Assembly (NCBI GenBank): GCA_020854035.1
Contig: JADZGE010000045.1
Location: forward strand, 1 to 35,351
Direction of reading: 5' to 3'
DNA: 35,351 bases
DNA from: Burkholderiales bacterium
GTDB taxonomy: Bacteria > Pseudomonadota > Gammaproteobacteria > Burkholderiales > SG8-41
Numbering within the stretch: the stretch's first letter is position 1; each line of letters begins with the position of its first letter. This document shows, piece after piece, positions 9,224-17,690 of this stretch. A model generated the notes under the pieces. The model was not told the DNA's origin. It worked only from the letters and a program-made list of their open reading frames with translations, and searched no databases. The translations under genes and the position numbers were made by a program.

Positions 9224-9704
9224 CGAGAAGCGCCCTCGCCACCGCCAGCACCACCAGCGTGTGAAACGCGGCCACCACGTCGTCCAGCATGACGCCGAAG
9301 CCGTTGCGGAAGAGCCGCTCGCAACGACGGATCGGGGGCGGCTTGAGGATATCAAACACGCGGAAGGCGAGAAACGCCGCCGCCTGCCAGGACGGCGTCG
9401 TGGGCGCGAAGAAGAGCACCAGCAGGAAAGCGACGACCTCGTCCCAGACCATGCCGCCGTGGTCGGAGACACCCAGCGCGCGGCCGGTGACCTCGCACGC
9501 CCAGATACCGAGGACGAACAGGGCGGCAACCATCGCGAGATATCCGTACGGACCCAGGGCGGGCGCGGCGAACCAGTAGAGCGGCACCGCGGCGAGCGTA
9601 CCGAAGGTGCCCGGAGCGACCGGTGCGAACCCGATGCCGCCGCCGAAGGCGATGAAGTGGGCCGGGTGGCGCAGCAGGAAACGCCACGACGGGCGGCGCG
9701 CCAT
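9219..9704 (-). CDS. pgpA: Phosphatidylglycerophosphatase A
   Basis: Dephosphorylates phosphatidylglycerol phosphate at the inner membrane in phosphatidylglycerol synthesis. The 161-aa protein starts MARRPSWRFLLRHPAHFIAFGGGIGF. It shows the PgpA pattern: the APVAPGTFGTLAAVPLYW loop, several hydrophobic segments, the acidic VWDEVVAFLLVLFF motif, FRVFDILKPPPIRR, and GFGVMLDDVVAAFHT near the C-terminus. The start at 9704 is the family N-terminus, 23 bp after the stop of the CREST gene. thiL-pgpA adjacency is conserved in many proteobacteria; here one gene has come between them. Confidence 0.94.
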   Translation of the reverse strand: MARRPSWRFLLRHPAHFIAFGGGIGFAPVAPGTFGTLAAVPLYWFAAPALGPYGYLAMVAALFVLGIWACEVTGRALGVSDHGGMVWDEVVAFLLVLFFAPTTPSWQAAAFLAFRVFDILKPPPIRRCERLFRNGFGVMLDDVVAAFHTLVVLAVARALLG

Positions 9705-9727
9705 TCCGAGCGGTCGCTCGCCGGCGC

Positions 9728-10516
9728 TCACGGGGATTGCGGCGCCACGTCGGGAAGTACCCTGCGCCCGCGCAGCATCAGGTAGACGAAGCAGGCGGCG
9801 AGCGCGGCCGCAAGATGCTTCAGCGTGTGTCCGCTCACGACGTTCGCGGTGAGCGCGTGGATCCGCGCGTCGTGAAACTCCGCCGCTTTCGCGGCCGCGT
9901 ACGCGCAGAGCCCCCAGACGAGGTACGCGCGACGCGAGTAGCGCGCGGGGCAGGCGGCGAGGAAATACACGATCGCCGCGAGCGGCGCCGCCTGCACCCA
10001 GACGTAGAAGCGCAGATCGCCGGTCCACGCCCACCAGCCGACGCTCGCCGCGCCGAGCGCGACCGCCGGCGCGAGGAGTGCCCGCTCCACGCTCGCACGG
10101 GTATGCTCGGCGGCGAGCGCGACGAGCAGGCCCATGAAGGCGATCGTGATCGGCAACCGGTCCCACGCGAGGGTGCTGTCCTCCGGCGACAGGTGATACC
10201 AGGCGGAGCCGAAGAAAACGAGCGTCACCCCGGCAAAGTACACGAGCCAGGATCGCACCGCGCCGCTCGCCTCCCCGCTCAGGCAATGCAGCAGCCCCGC
10301 GAGGCCGACGAGCAGGAAGGGAAGGTTGGAGAGGACGTTGGCGAAATTCGGCACGCCGAAGATCGTCCTGGTGTCGGCCAGGAGGTGGTAGCGCGGGTCC
10401 TGCGGAATCGGGGCGAGAGCGACGACGAGCGCGAGCGGCGCGAGCGTCAGGGCGGCGAGCCCCCATTCCCGCCACCGCCCGCGCGCCGGGCGCGGCCCCT
10501 TCCGCGCGAGCGTCAC
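9728..10516 (-). CDS. CREST-superfamily integral membrane hydrolase (alkaline ceramidase-like)
   Basis: A 262-aa polytopic membrane protein with about seven hydrophobic segments. The CREST superfamily (alkaline ceramidases, PAQR receptors, Per1) is defined by an S-x3-H in TM2, a D in TM3 and H-x3-H in TM7, thought to form a metal-dependent active site. Here these are Ser104-Ala-Trp-Tyr-His108, Asp119 in LAWDRLPI, and His230/His234 in SGHTLKHLAA. The GTG start at 10516 is chosen because it overlaps the thiL stop as GTGA; no ATG is suitably placed. It is a candidate lipid amidase or other membrane hydrolase; the substrate cannot be inferred. It sits between thiL and pgpA and is probably co-expressed with them. 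Confidence 0.75.
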   Translation of the reverse strand: MTLARKGPRPARGRWREWGLAALTLAPLALVVALAPIPQDPRYHLLADTRTIFGVPNFANVLSNLPFLLVGLAGLLHCLSGEASGAVRSWLVYFAGVTLVFFGSAWYHLSPEDSTLAWDRLPITIAFMGLLVALAAEHTRASVERALLAPAVALGAASVGWWAWTGDLRFYVWVQAAPLAAIVYFLAACPARYSRRAYLVWGLCAYAAAKAAEFHDARIHALTANVVSGHTLKHLAAALAACFVYLMLRGRRVLPDVAPQSP

Positions 10517-11481
10517 GAGAAGTGCTCGTACCCGCACAGCACGTGCGCGATCGGGTCGCCGTCCGCGCCGAGCACGCGCACCCGGTGCGGGCCGCGCCGG
10601 AACGACGTGATGCGGCCGACGCGCGCGAGCGGCACTCCCGCGAGGAGCGCGGGGCGCTCGAGCGCCGCGCGCTTCGCGCGGCCCGCGGTGAAGCACAGTT
10701 CGTAATCGTCGCCGCCCGCGAGAAGCGCCGCGAGCGCCGCCGGCCGCGGCAGGCGGCGCGCCAGCGCCGGCGAGCACGGCACCCGCGCGAGCGCGACTTC
10801 CGCCGCGACCCCGGAGCGCTCGCAGACATGACCGAGATCGGCGATGAGCCCGTCGGAAACGTCGATGGCGCTGCGGGCGATGCCCCGCAACGCGATGCCG
10901 AGCGCCACGCGCGGCTCGGGCCGGTCGAGGCGCCGGCGCGCGCGCGCGCGCTCGCGCGCCGTGAGTTCGAGCGCCCCGCGCTCGTGGGCGAGCGCGAGGG
11001 CGGCATCGCCCAGCACGCCCGAGACCCAGACGTCGTCGCCGACGCGCGCGCCGTCGCGGCGCAGCGCCGAGTTCCCCGGCGCCTCGCCCAGGATCTGCAC
11101 GCACACGTTGAGCGGGCCCCGCGTGGTGTCGCCGCCGACGAGGTCGACCCGGTGGCGGCGCGCGAGCCGCATGAAACCGCGCGCGAACGCCGCGAGCCAG
11201 CGCGGGTCCGCGCGCGGCAGCGCGAGCGCGAGCGTGACCCAGCGCGGCTTCGCGCCCATCGCCGCCATGTCGGAGAGGTTTACCGCGAGCGCCTTGTGTC
11301 CCAGCGACTCGGGATCCGCGCCGGCGGCGAAGTGCCGGCCGCACACCAGCATGTCCGCCGAGACGGCGAGCGTCATGCCGCGCCGCACCCTGACGAGCGC
11401 GGCGTCGTCGCCGACGCCCAGCACCGCGCCGGCCGCGCGGTGCGTGAAGAAGCGCCGGATCAGCTCGAACTCGGAAAGCAT
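10513..11481 (-). CDS. thiL: Thiamine-monophosphate kinase
   Basis: Phosphorylates thiamine monophosphate to thiamine pyrophosphate with ATP. The 322-aa protein begins MLSEFELIRRFF, followed by AVLGVGDDAALVRV, the ThiL/PurM-like nucleotide and metal site. Further motifs are VSADMLVCGRHF, LAVNLSDMAAMGAKPRWVTLALALP, DLVGGDTTRGP, AIDVSDGLIADLGHVCERSG and LLAGGDDYELCF. The length is normal. It precedes the CREST gene (GTGA overlap) and follows the SGNH-like gene after 41 bp. nusB-thiL-pgpA is the usual order, so three genes have been inserted upstream of thiL and one downstream. Confidence 0.96.
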   Translation of the reverse strand: MLSEFELIRRFFTHRAAGAVLGVGDDAALVRVRRGMTLAVSADMLVCGRHFAAGADPESLGHKALAVNLSDMAAMGAKPRWVTLALALPRADPRWLAAFARGFMRLARRHRVDLVGGDTTRGPLNVCVQILGEAPGNSALRRDGARVGDDVWVSGVLGDAALALAHERGALELTARERARARRRLDRPEPRVALGIALRGIARSAIDVSDGLIADLGHVCERSGVAAEVALARVPCSPALARRLPRPAALAALLAGGDDYELCFTAGRAKRAALERPALLAGVPLARVGRITSFRRGPHRVRVLGADGDPIAHVLCGYEHFS

Positions 11482-11522
11482 GCGGGCGATGGACGCGGCG
11501 GGCGCGATGCCCGAGTGAAATT

Positions 11523-12704
11523 CTAACGTGCCGAAGGCAGCACCGCGCGCAACTCGTCGTAGAAGCGCGGCCGCGCCGCGAGGAAGCGCTCGCGCCCCTC
11601 GAGGAAGGCCTGGTACGCGCCGGCCACGCTGCCCGGGTCGATCCTGCGCCCGAGCCGCCCCGCCGCCCCGCCGGAGAACATCTCGGCCAGCATGGCCGCG
11701 CCCACCTCGTGGTTGAAATGCTCGGGGTCCTGCCAGTTCACGGGGTCGGCGCCCGCGACCGGCTCGCCCGTCGTGTCGTTGTAGGCGTAGAAGTCCCACA
11801 ACTCGACTCCGCCGCGCGGCGCCTCCTCCGCCACCACCGCGGCAATTGCCGCGAGCGCGGCCCAGCGCGAGGCCGTGTAGCCGCAGAGAAGGTCGAGTTC
11901 GAGGAAAAGCGCGTGCTGCGGATACGCGACGAGCCGCAGTTCGACCTCGCGCGCGCGGGCAGCGCGGATCACTTCGCGCAGCCCCGCGAGATCCAGTCCC
12001 CGGGCGGGCGCGATCGCCCCGGGGGCGAGCACGCGCGCGGGCGGCGGCACCCGCGGCACGCGCGCGGCCGTGCAGCGCGGATCGGCGCGGGCGCGCCGCT
12101 CGAGGAACTCCCGGAAGCGCGCTTCCACGCCCGCCACCCCGCGGGCGTAGAGGTAGCGCCCCTCCCGCGTGTGGCTCGAGCGCGCGTTGCCCTGCTCCAG
12201 CACCGTCCGCAGGGAGTGACCGAGCACCTGCAGCGAGAAGAGGAGCTTCACGGGGGAGAAGTCCGCCACCTCGGCGCGCCACGCGGCGCAATCGCGCGCC
12301 GCCGGCAGGGCGCCGGGATGAATGCCGATCACGGCCCGCTGCACGCTGGTCGCCGCGAGCGCTTGCGCGAACTGGCACTGCACGAGCTCCCAGCCGGCCC
12401 CCGCGAACGCGTAGTTGTAAGCCGTCAGCCGGCCACCGGCGGTAAGCGCGGGGTGCGTGGCGTCGAAGCCGATCTCCGCGAGCGAGCTGCCGAGGATGAT
12501 CGCCTGCGGCCGCTCGCGCGCGAGGAGTTGCGGTTTGACGGCGCGCTCGAGCCGCGCGAAGCGGGGTTTCGCCGCGTTGAATCCCGGATATTCCGGCGCG
12601 CCGAAGTACCAGAACGGGTCGACCAGCGCGTTGAATGCCGCCGTCGCCGCGAGCACGAGCGCGAGGGCGAGGAGCAGTCCGCGGGTGTAGCGGCGCGGCG
12701 TCAT
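11523..12704 (-). CDS. SGNH-hydrolase-like, membrane-anchored partner of the MBOAT acyltransferase
   Basis: A 393-aa protein with an N-terminal signal anchor (about residues 8-26). The remainder, starting at DPFWYF, is presumably periplasmic. AIILGSSLAEIGFD (Ser73/Ser74) resembles SGNH block I and WQDPEHFNHE (Asp326, His329) resembles the block V D-x-x-H. This layout matches AlgJ/AlgX-like and related proteins that accompany AlgI-type acyltransferases and move acetyl groups onto exported polysaccharides or similar acceptors. Its ATG overlaps the MBOAT stop (TGATG), supporting joint function. Overall similarity to known AlgJ is weak by eye and the acceptor is unknown. Confidence 0.7.
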   Translation of the reverse strand: MTPRRYTRGLLLALALVLAATAAFNALVDPFWYFGAPEYPGFNAAKPRFARLERAVKPQLLARERPQAIILGSSLAEIGFDATHPALTAGGRLTAYNYAFAGAGWELVQCQFAQALAATSVQRAVIGIHPGALPAARDCAAWRAEVADFSPVKLLFSLQVLGHSLRTVLEQGNARSSHTREGRYLYARGVAGVEARFREFLERRARADPRCTAARVPRVPPPARVLAPGAIAPARGLDLAGLREVIRAARAREVELRLVAYPQHALFLELDLLCGYTASRWAALAAIAAVVAEEAPRGGVELWDFYAYNDTTGEPVAGADPVNWQDPEHFNHEVGAAMLAEMFSGGAAGRLGRRIDPGSVAGAYQAFLEGRERFLAARPRFYDELRAVLPSAR

Positions 12705-14245
12705 CAGAAATTGAAGTAGATGAACTCGGAGACCGAGGTGAGCGAGAGCACCGCGAGAGCCCCCGCGGCGGTGATCGCCGCGAGCCACGCCGGCGCCGGG
12801 CGCCAGCGCCACCAGCGCGCCGTGCCGTCGGGCTCCACGCCGAGCGCCGGGCGAAACGCACGCATGATCTCCTGGGTGCCGGGCGCGAGAAACACGATGA
12901 GCGCGCACGCGACGATCCAGTTCATCTGGGTGCCCCCGCCGAAGGTCGCCGTGTTCTCGAAGCGCACGCCGTGCCCCGCGAGCCAGGCGCCGGCCGCTCC
13001 CAGCCTGTCGAGCCAGCGGTAGGGCAGCGTCACCCCGTTCGCGCCGGCCATCGCCCGCACGATCGCCCAGGCGTCGCCCACCGTGTCGGCGCGGAAAAAC
13101 ACCCAGGCGAGCACCGTCGCCGCGAAGGTGAGGAGCACCGCGCACGCCCGGCCCGCCCGTCCGCCCTTCCCCCGCCAGCCGAGGCGCGCGGCGAGCCCGC
13201 GCCAGGCATGGTTCACCAGCAGGTAGAGCCCGTGCAGCCCGCCCCACGCGACGAAGGTCCAGCTCGCGCCGTGCCACAGCCCGCCGAGCAGCATCGTCGC
13301 CATCAGGTTTACGTAGCGCCGGGCCGGGCCGCGGCGGTTGCCTCCCAGCGGGAAATAGAGGTAATCGCGCAGGAAGCGCGAGAGCGTCATGTGCCACCGG
13401 CGCCAGAAGTCGATGATCGAGGCGGCCTGGTACGGCGAGGCGAAGTTGAGCGGCAGGGTGACGCCGAACAGGCGCGAGAGCCCGATCGCCATGTCCGAGT
13501 AACCCGAGAAATCGAAGTAGAGCTGGAACGTGTAGGCGAGCGCGCCGCCCCACGCGTCGAGCGCCCCGAGCGCGACTCCCCGGCCGGGCGCCTCGAACAC
13601 CGGCCGCACGTAGGCGGCGATGCCGTCGGCGATCACCGTCTTCTTGAACAGACCGATGAAGAGAATCGTGAGCCCGACGGCGAAATTCTCCCAGTGCGGC
13701 CGGTAGACTTCCGGCCGCGCGAACTGCGGCATCATCTCCCGGTGGTGCAGCACCGGCCCGGCGATCAAGTGGGGAAAATAGGTGACAAACAGGCAGTAGT
13801 GCGTGAAGCGGTACTCGGCGGCCCGGCCCTGCCAGGCGTCGGCGAGAAACGCGATCTGCGTGAAGGTGAAAAACGAGATGCCGAGCGGCAGCACGATCTC
13901 CGGCCGCGGCAGCCCGGCGCCCAGCTCGTTCGCGTTGGCGACGAAGAAATCCGCGTACTTGAAGTAGCCGAGGAGCGCGAGATCCGCGGCGACGCCACCC
14001 GCGAGCAGCAGCCGCGCGCGCGCGCTGCCCGCCGCGCGCACGATTTCGACTCCCACCGCGAAGTTGAACGCCACCGACGCGACGAGCAGCAGCACGTAGA
14101 CCGGGTTCCACCAGCCGTAGAAGACGAGCGACGCCGCGGCGAGCCACCCGGCGGCCCACGCGGGCCCCGCCCGGGCGATCAGGAAGTAGCCCGCCAGCGT
14201 GAGCGGCAGGAAGGCGAGGAGAAACGGGTACGAATTGAACAGCAT
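12704..14245 (-). CDS. MBOAT-family membrane-bound O-acyltransferase (AlgI-like)
   Basis: A 513-aa polytopic membrane protein starting MLFNSYPFLLAFLPLTLAGYFL, the typical AlgI-type N-terminus. Characteristic segments are PLGISFFTFTQIAFLADAW, YFPHLIAGPVLHHREMMPQF, FDFSGYSDMAIGLSRLFG, NFASPYQAASIIDFWRRWHMTLSRFLRDYLYFPLGGNR, and the catalytic region LWHGASWTFVAWGGLHG with His325 and His338. Members transfer acetyl or other acyl groups across the inner membrane to polysaccharides such as alginate, or to similar acceptors. The SGNH-like gene follows with a 1-nt overlap; a small membrane protein gene precedes by 49 bp. No polysaccharide synthase is present nearby, so the acceptor is not evident. 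Confidence 0.93.
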   Translation of the reverse strand: MLFNSYPFLLAFLPLTLAGYFLIARAGPAWAAGWLAAASLVFYGWWNPVYVLLLVASVAFNFAVGVEIVRAAGSARARLLLAGGVAADLALLGYFKYADFFVANANELGAGLPRPEIVLPLGISFFTFTQIAFLADAWQGRAAEYRFTHYCLFVTYFPHLIAGPVLHHREMMPQFARPEVYRPHWENFAVGLTILFIGLFKKTVIADGIAAYVRPVFEAPGRGVALGALDAWGGALAYTFQLYFDFSGYSDMAIGLSRLFGVTLPLNFASPYQAASIIDFWRRWHMTLSRFLRDYLYFPLGGNRRGPARRYVNLMATMLLGGLWHGASWTFVAWGGLHGLYLLVNHAWRGLAARLGWRGKGGRAGRACAVLLTFAATVLAWVFFRADTVGDAWAIVRAMAGANGVTLPYRWLDRLGAAGAWLAGHGVRFENTATFGGGTQMNWIVACALIVFLAPGTQEIMRAFRPALGVEPDGTARWWRWRPAPAWLAAITAAGALAVLSLTSVSEFIYFNF

Positions 14246-14294
14246 CGCGAGCGGGCGGGTCCGAGCGCCTCGGGACTTTGCCCCGCCGCCGCGA

Positions 14295-14612
14295 CTAGGG
14301 CTGCTTTTCCGCGCCGGCGGCGGCCTGTCGCGCCGCCTCCTCGTGCCAGCGCTTCTTCAGCGCGTGCGCGAACCAGAAATCGACCACGGCGAACGCGCAG
14401 AAGAAAACGATGAGCCACGTCGCGGTGCCGCGTTCGAGGAAGGTGACACCCTCGACGAGGACGTAGGCGCCGAGAAAGGCGTTGATGACGCCGCCGAGGT
14501 AGAACAGGATGATCCGCTTCTGCACTCCGGAGGGCATGGCCTGGGCCGCGTGATTGCGATGATGATCGATCGACCGGCGCGGGATCGGGCGCGCGGGTCC
14601 GGTGAACGTCAC
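14295..14612 (-). CDS. Small two-helix membrane protein of unknown function
   Basis: 105 aa if read from the GTG at 14612, which overlaps the nusB stop as GTGA. An internal ATG at 14537 would give 80 aa beginning MPSGVQKRIILFYLGG. Two hydrophobic helices are visible (about IILFYLGGVINAFLGAYVLV and TATWLIVFFCAFAVVDFWFA), followed by a charged cytoplasmic-type tail HALKKRWHEEAARQ. I do not recognise the family. Its position directly between nusB and the MBOAT gene suggests that it belongs to the inserted acyl-transfer module, but that is inference. Confidence 0.6.
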   Translation of the reverse strand: MTFTGPARPIPRRSIDHHRNHAAQAMPSGVQKRIILFYLGGVINAFLGAYVLVEGVTFLERGTATWLIVFFCAFAVVDFWFAHALKKRWHEEAARQAAAGAEKQP

Positions 14613-15064
14613 CCGGCCGAGCGCCCGCCGCCGCGCGTCCCGGTGACTTCCGCTTCGCGCAGCCTCGACGCGAGCTTGTCGAGCACGCCGTTCACGTACT
14701 TGTAGCCGCCCTCGCCGCCGAAGGTCCTGGCGAGTTCCACGGCTTCATTGATCACGGCGCGGTAGGGCACCTCGGGCCGGTTCGCGAGCTCGTAGCCGGC
14801 GAGGAGCAATACGCCGCGCTCGACCGGGCTCAGGCGCGAGAACTCCCGGTCGAGGCAGGGTGCGATCGCCCGTTCCAGCGCGCCCGCCGACGCGATCGCC
14901 CCCGCGAGCAGGCACCGGAAATACTCGCCGTCGACCTGCTCGAAGCCGTTCGCCTCCGCGAGCTGGCCGGCGATGGTGGCGGCGTCGGCGCCGGAGAGCT
15001 GCCACTGGTAGAGACCCTGCAGGGCGCACTCGCGGGCGCGGCGGCGGCTGGTTCTGCTCGTCAC
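14609..15064 (-). CDS. nusB: Transcription antitermination protein NusB
   Basis: With NusE/S10 it binds boxA RNA and promotes antitermination on rRNA operons. The GTG at 15064, overlapping the ribH stop as GTGA, gives 151 aa starting [24 protein letters not shown] after the initiator, matching the NusB N-terminus. The frame's more upstream start would run into ribH. Further NusB features are [46 protein letters not shown]. ribH-nusB adjacency is widespread. The downstream gene overlaps it in the same GTGA manner. Confidence 0.95.
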   Translation of the reverse strand: MTSRTSRRRARECALQGLYQWQLSGADAATIAGQLAEANGFEQVDGEYFRCLLAGAIASAGALERAIAPCLDREFSRLSPVERGVLLLAGYELANRPEVPYRAVINEAVELARTFGGEGGYKYVNGVLDKLASRLREAEVTGTRGGGRSAG

Positions 15065-15552
15065 AGCTTCTTCAGCAGGTTCGCCATCTCGATCGCCGCG
15101 AGCGCGCACTCCCGCCCCTTCTCGTCCATGCGCGCGAGCGCCTGCTCGTCGTCGCCGGTGGTGAGTATGCCGTTCGCCACGGGCACCCCGGTATCGAGCG
15201 CGACCGCGGTGATCCCGGCGGCCGACTCGTTGGAGACGACCTCGAAATGATAGGTTTCGCCGCGGATGACGGCGCCGAGCGCGATGAGCGCGTCGAACCT
15301 GCCGCTCGTCGCGAGTTTCTGCAGGACGAGGGGCACCTCCAGCGCGCCCGGCACCGTCACGACCAGCATGTCGGGCTCGCGCACACCGTGCGCGGCGAGC
15401 GCCGCCGTGCAGCTCGACAGGAGCCCCTCCCCGACCACGGCGTTGAACCGGCTCATCACGATCGCGACGCGCAGGCCCGCCCCGTCGTGAACGGGATCGA
15501 CCGTCTCGATGCCTCTTTCTCGCGCCACCGCGGCTCCGTGAACGGTGCTCAC
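15061..15552 (-). CDS. ribH: 6,7-dimethyl-8-ribityllumazine synthase
   Basis: Condenses 5-amino-6-ribitylaminouracil with 3,4-dihydroxybutanone 4-phosphate to give lumazine. The 163-aa protein shows [17 protein letters not shown], the [17 protein letters not shown] loop, [24 protein letters not shown] with the catalytic His region, and [18 protein letters not shown]. The GTG at 15552 overlaps the ribBA stop as GTGA and is chosen for that reason; an internal ATG would cut into conserved strands. It lies between ribBA and nusB. Confidence 0.96.
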   Translation of the reverse strand: MSTVHGAAVARERGIETVDPVHDGAGLRVAIVMSRFNAVVGEGLLSSCTAALAAHGVREPDMLVVTVPGALEVPLVLQKLATSGRFDALIALGAVIRGETYHFEVVSNESAAGITAVALDTGVPVANGILTTGDDEQALARMDEKGRECALAAIEMANLLKKL

Positions 15553-16667
15553 CGCTCCGGGGGCTGGAGATAGCCGGTCACCTCGAGCCCGAAGCCCGCC
15601 ATGCTGGGCATGCGCCGCGGCTGGGCCATCAGCCGCATGCGCTTCACCCGGAGATCCCGCAGGATCTGCGCGCCGACGCCGTAATTGCGCAGCGCGGTCA
15701 CCGGCGCCGAGCGGCCGGTGCCGGCGCCGTGGCGCGCGCGCTCGAGCAGCTGCTGCGCCGATTCCTGGCGATGCAGCAGGACCACGATCCCGCATTCGGC
15801 GCCCGCGATCGTCGCGAGGGCCTCGTTGAAATTCCACGAGTGGCTGGTGCTCGCCACGTCGAGCATGTCGATCAGCGAGATCGGCTCGTGCACGCGGACC
15901 AGCACCTCGCGCTCCGGCGAGGGCTCGCCCTTCACGAGCGCGAGATGCGTCTCCTGGCCGATGCGGTCGCAGTAGACGTGCAGGCGCAGCCGGCCGTGCG
16001 CGGTTTCGATCTCGCGCTCGGCGACCCGCTCGACGAGCGACTCCGTGCGCCCGCGGTACTGGATGAGATCGGTGATGGTGCCGATCTTCAGCCGGTGCCG
16101 CGCCGCGAACTCGACCAAGTCGGGCAGGCGCGCCATCTCGCCGTTGTCCTTCAGGACTTCGCAGATCACGGCGGCGGGCGTGAGCCCCGCGAGGCGCGCG
16201 AGATCGCAGCCGGCCTCGGTGTGCCCGGCCCGCGCCAGCACCCCGCCGTCCTGCGCCATCAGCGGAAAGATGTGCCCCGGCTGCGCGAGGTCCTCCGGGC
16301 GGGCATCGGCGCGTATCGCCGCCTGGACCGTGCGGGCGCGGTCCGCCGCGGAGATCCCGGTCGTCACGCCCTCCGCGGCGTCGATCGAGACGGTGAAGTT
16401 CGTGCCGAGGGGCGAGCGGTTGTTGGACACCATGAGGGGGAGATTCAACCGGCGGCACGCCTCCCCGGTCAGCGTGAGGCAGACGAGTCCCCGCCCGTGG
16501 CGCGCCATGAAGTTGACCGAATCCGCCGTCACGAACTCGGCCGCCATGAGGAGATCACCCTCGTTCTCCCGGTCCTCCTCGTCGACGAGCACCACCATGC
16601 GGCCGGCGCCGATCTCCGCGATGAGATCGGCGACCGGGCTTACCGCCGTTTCGGCCCTCGTGTTCAT
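15549..16667 (-). CDS. ribB: 3,4-dihydroxy-2-butanone-4-phosphate synthase with degenerate GTP cyclohydrolase II domain (RibBX-type)
   Basis: A 372-aa protein. The N-terminal half is a complete DHBP synthase: [34 protein letters not shown], and [15 protein letters not shown], making the four-carbon unit for lumazine. The C-terminal half aligns with GTP cyclohydrolase II but reads [23 protein letters not shown] where active enzymes have a zinc site with three cysteines. No such cysteines are present, so cyclohydrolase activity is unlikely and a separate ribA must exist elsewhere. Such RibB hybrids are known in proteobacteria. A 78-bp AT-richer spacer separates it from the divergent small secreted-protein gene and must carry its promoter or the read-through from ribE. 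Confidence 0.9.
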   Translation of the reverse strand: MNTRAETAVSPVADLIAEIGAGRMVVLVDEEDRENEGDLLMAAEFVTADSVNFMARHGRGLVCLTLTGEACRRLNLPLMVSNNRSPLGTNFTVSIDAAEGVTTGISAADRARTVQAAIRADARPEDLAQPGHIFPLMAQDGGVLARAGHTEAGCDLARLAGLTPAAVICEVLKDNGEMARLPDLVEFAARHRLKIGTITDLIQYRGRTESLVERVAEREIETAHGRLRLHVYCDRIGQETHLALVKGEPSPEREVLVRVHEPISLIDMLDVASTSHSWNFNEALATIAGAECGIVVLLHRQESAQQLLERARHGAGTGRSAPVTALRNYGVGAQILRDLRVKRMRLMAQPRRMPSMAGFGLEVTGYLQPPER

Positions 16668-16745
16668 TTCCCGCTACCGACCGCCTTCCCGATAATTTCG
16701 TATGCTACAGCCTGATGGGGCAGTTTCAAAGCCGGCGGAGGAATC

Positions 16746-17057
16746 ATGAGAGCGACAATCCGGGCGTGCGCCGTCCCCGCGGCGCTCCTGCTGTGCGCGG
16801 CGGCCCATGCGGCGATGCCGAGGGACGTCATCGTGACCCGCGAGTCCCAGGACCTGTACCGGGCGGGCAGCGGCAGCTTCTACATCAAGACGACGGGCTG
16901 CACCGAGCAGATCTACAGCGACCGGGTGACCCTCAAGATGAACATCGGCGTGAAGGGCGGCATGATGTTCACGCGCGCCGGCCGCGCGTGCGTGATCGAC
17001 AAGCTCCTGCGCGAGGTCAACCCGGCGACCATGCTGCCCGCCGAGGGGGGTTACTGA
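16746..17057 (+). CDS. Small secreted protein of unknown function
   Basis: A 103-aa protein with a clear signal peptide: MRATIRACAVPAALLLCAAAHAAMP, likely cut after AHA. The mature part of about 80 residues has two cysteines (in TTGCTEQ and RACVID), possibly a disulfide, and no membrane segment. A strong GGAGG ribosome-binding site ends 5 nt before the ATG. It is the only plus-strand gene inside the rib block, and its last 7 bp overlap the 3' end of ribE on the opposite strand. I do not recognise the family. Confidence 0.75.
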   Translation: MRATIRACAVPAALLLCAAAHAAMPRDVIVTRESQDLYRAGSGSFYIKTTGCTEQIYSDRVTLKMNIGVKGGMMFTRAGRACVIDKLLREVNPATMLPAEGGY

Positions 17058-17638
17058 CCGGCGGCGAGCCGTTCCAGATAACGCGCCAGCAGGTCGACCT
17101 CCAGGTTGACGCGGTCGCCCGGCGCAAGCCACCCGAGGTTGGTGGCGGCGAGCGTGTGCGGGATGAGATTCACCGCGAACCCGGCGCCACTCACGGTGTT
17201 GACCGTGAGGCTCACCCCGTTCACCGTGATCGAGCCCTTGCGCGCGACGTAGCGCGCGAGCTCCGGCGGCAATGCGAACGCGAGGACACGATTCACGCCC
17301 GCGCTCTCGACGCCGGTCACCGTGCCCACGCCATCGACGTGGCCCGAGACGAAGTGGCCACCCAGCCGGTCGGCGAGGCGCAGCGCTTTCTCGAGGTTCA
17401 CGCGATCGGCGGCGGCGTAGCCGGCGGTCGTTCGCAGCGTCTCGGGCGAGACATCGGCCTCGAACGTGTTGCCGGCGAGCGCCACCACGGTCAGGCACAC
17501 GCCGTTCACGGCGATGCTGTCCCCCCGGGCCACGTCCGCGAGCCCGAGCCCCCCCGCGTCCACGCGCACGCGCATGCCGGACGCAACGGGTGCGACCCCG
17601 GTCACGGTACCAATGGCGGCGACGATACCCGAGAACAT
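17051..17638 (-). CDS. ribE: Riboflavin synthase, alpha chain
   Basis: Dismutates two lumazines to riboflavin and the pyrimidine precursor. The 195-aa protein begins MFSGIVAAIGTV and consists of two repeated lumazine-binding barrels. The first has SIAVNGVCLTVV and FEADVSPETLRTT, leading to LGGHFVSGHVDGVGTV. The second has SITVNGVSLTVN and FAVNLIPHTLAATN. Length and duplicated motifs are typical. It follows ribD after 52 bp. A small gene on the opposite strand overlaps its last 7 bp. Confidence 0.97.
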   Translation of the reverse strand: MFSGIVAAIGTVTGVAPVASGMRVRVDAGGLGLADVARGDSIAVNGVCLTVVALAGNTFEADVSPETLRTTAGYAAADRVNLEKALRLADRLGGHFVSGHVDGVGTVTGVESAGVNRVLAFALPPELARYVARKGSITVNGVSLTVNTVSGAGFAVNLIPHTLAATNLGWLAPGDRVNLEVDLLARYLERLAAGQ

Positions 17639-17690
17639 GTGAACTCCATCGAAACTCCGGTTGACTCCGGCTTGCGCGGCGCCGGCGCCA

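Noticed and set aside
16668..16745. Possible FMN riboswitch ahead of ribBA
   Set aside because: The spacer is 78 bp, shorter than an RFN element, and none of its conserved blocks were seen.
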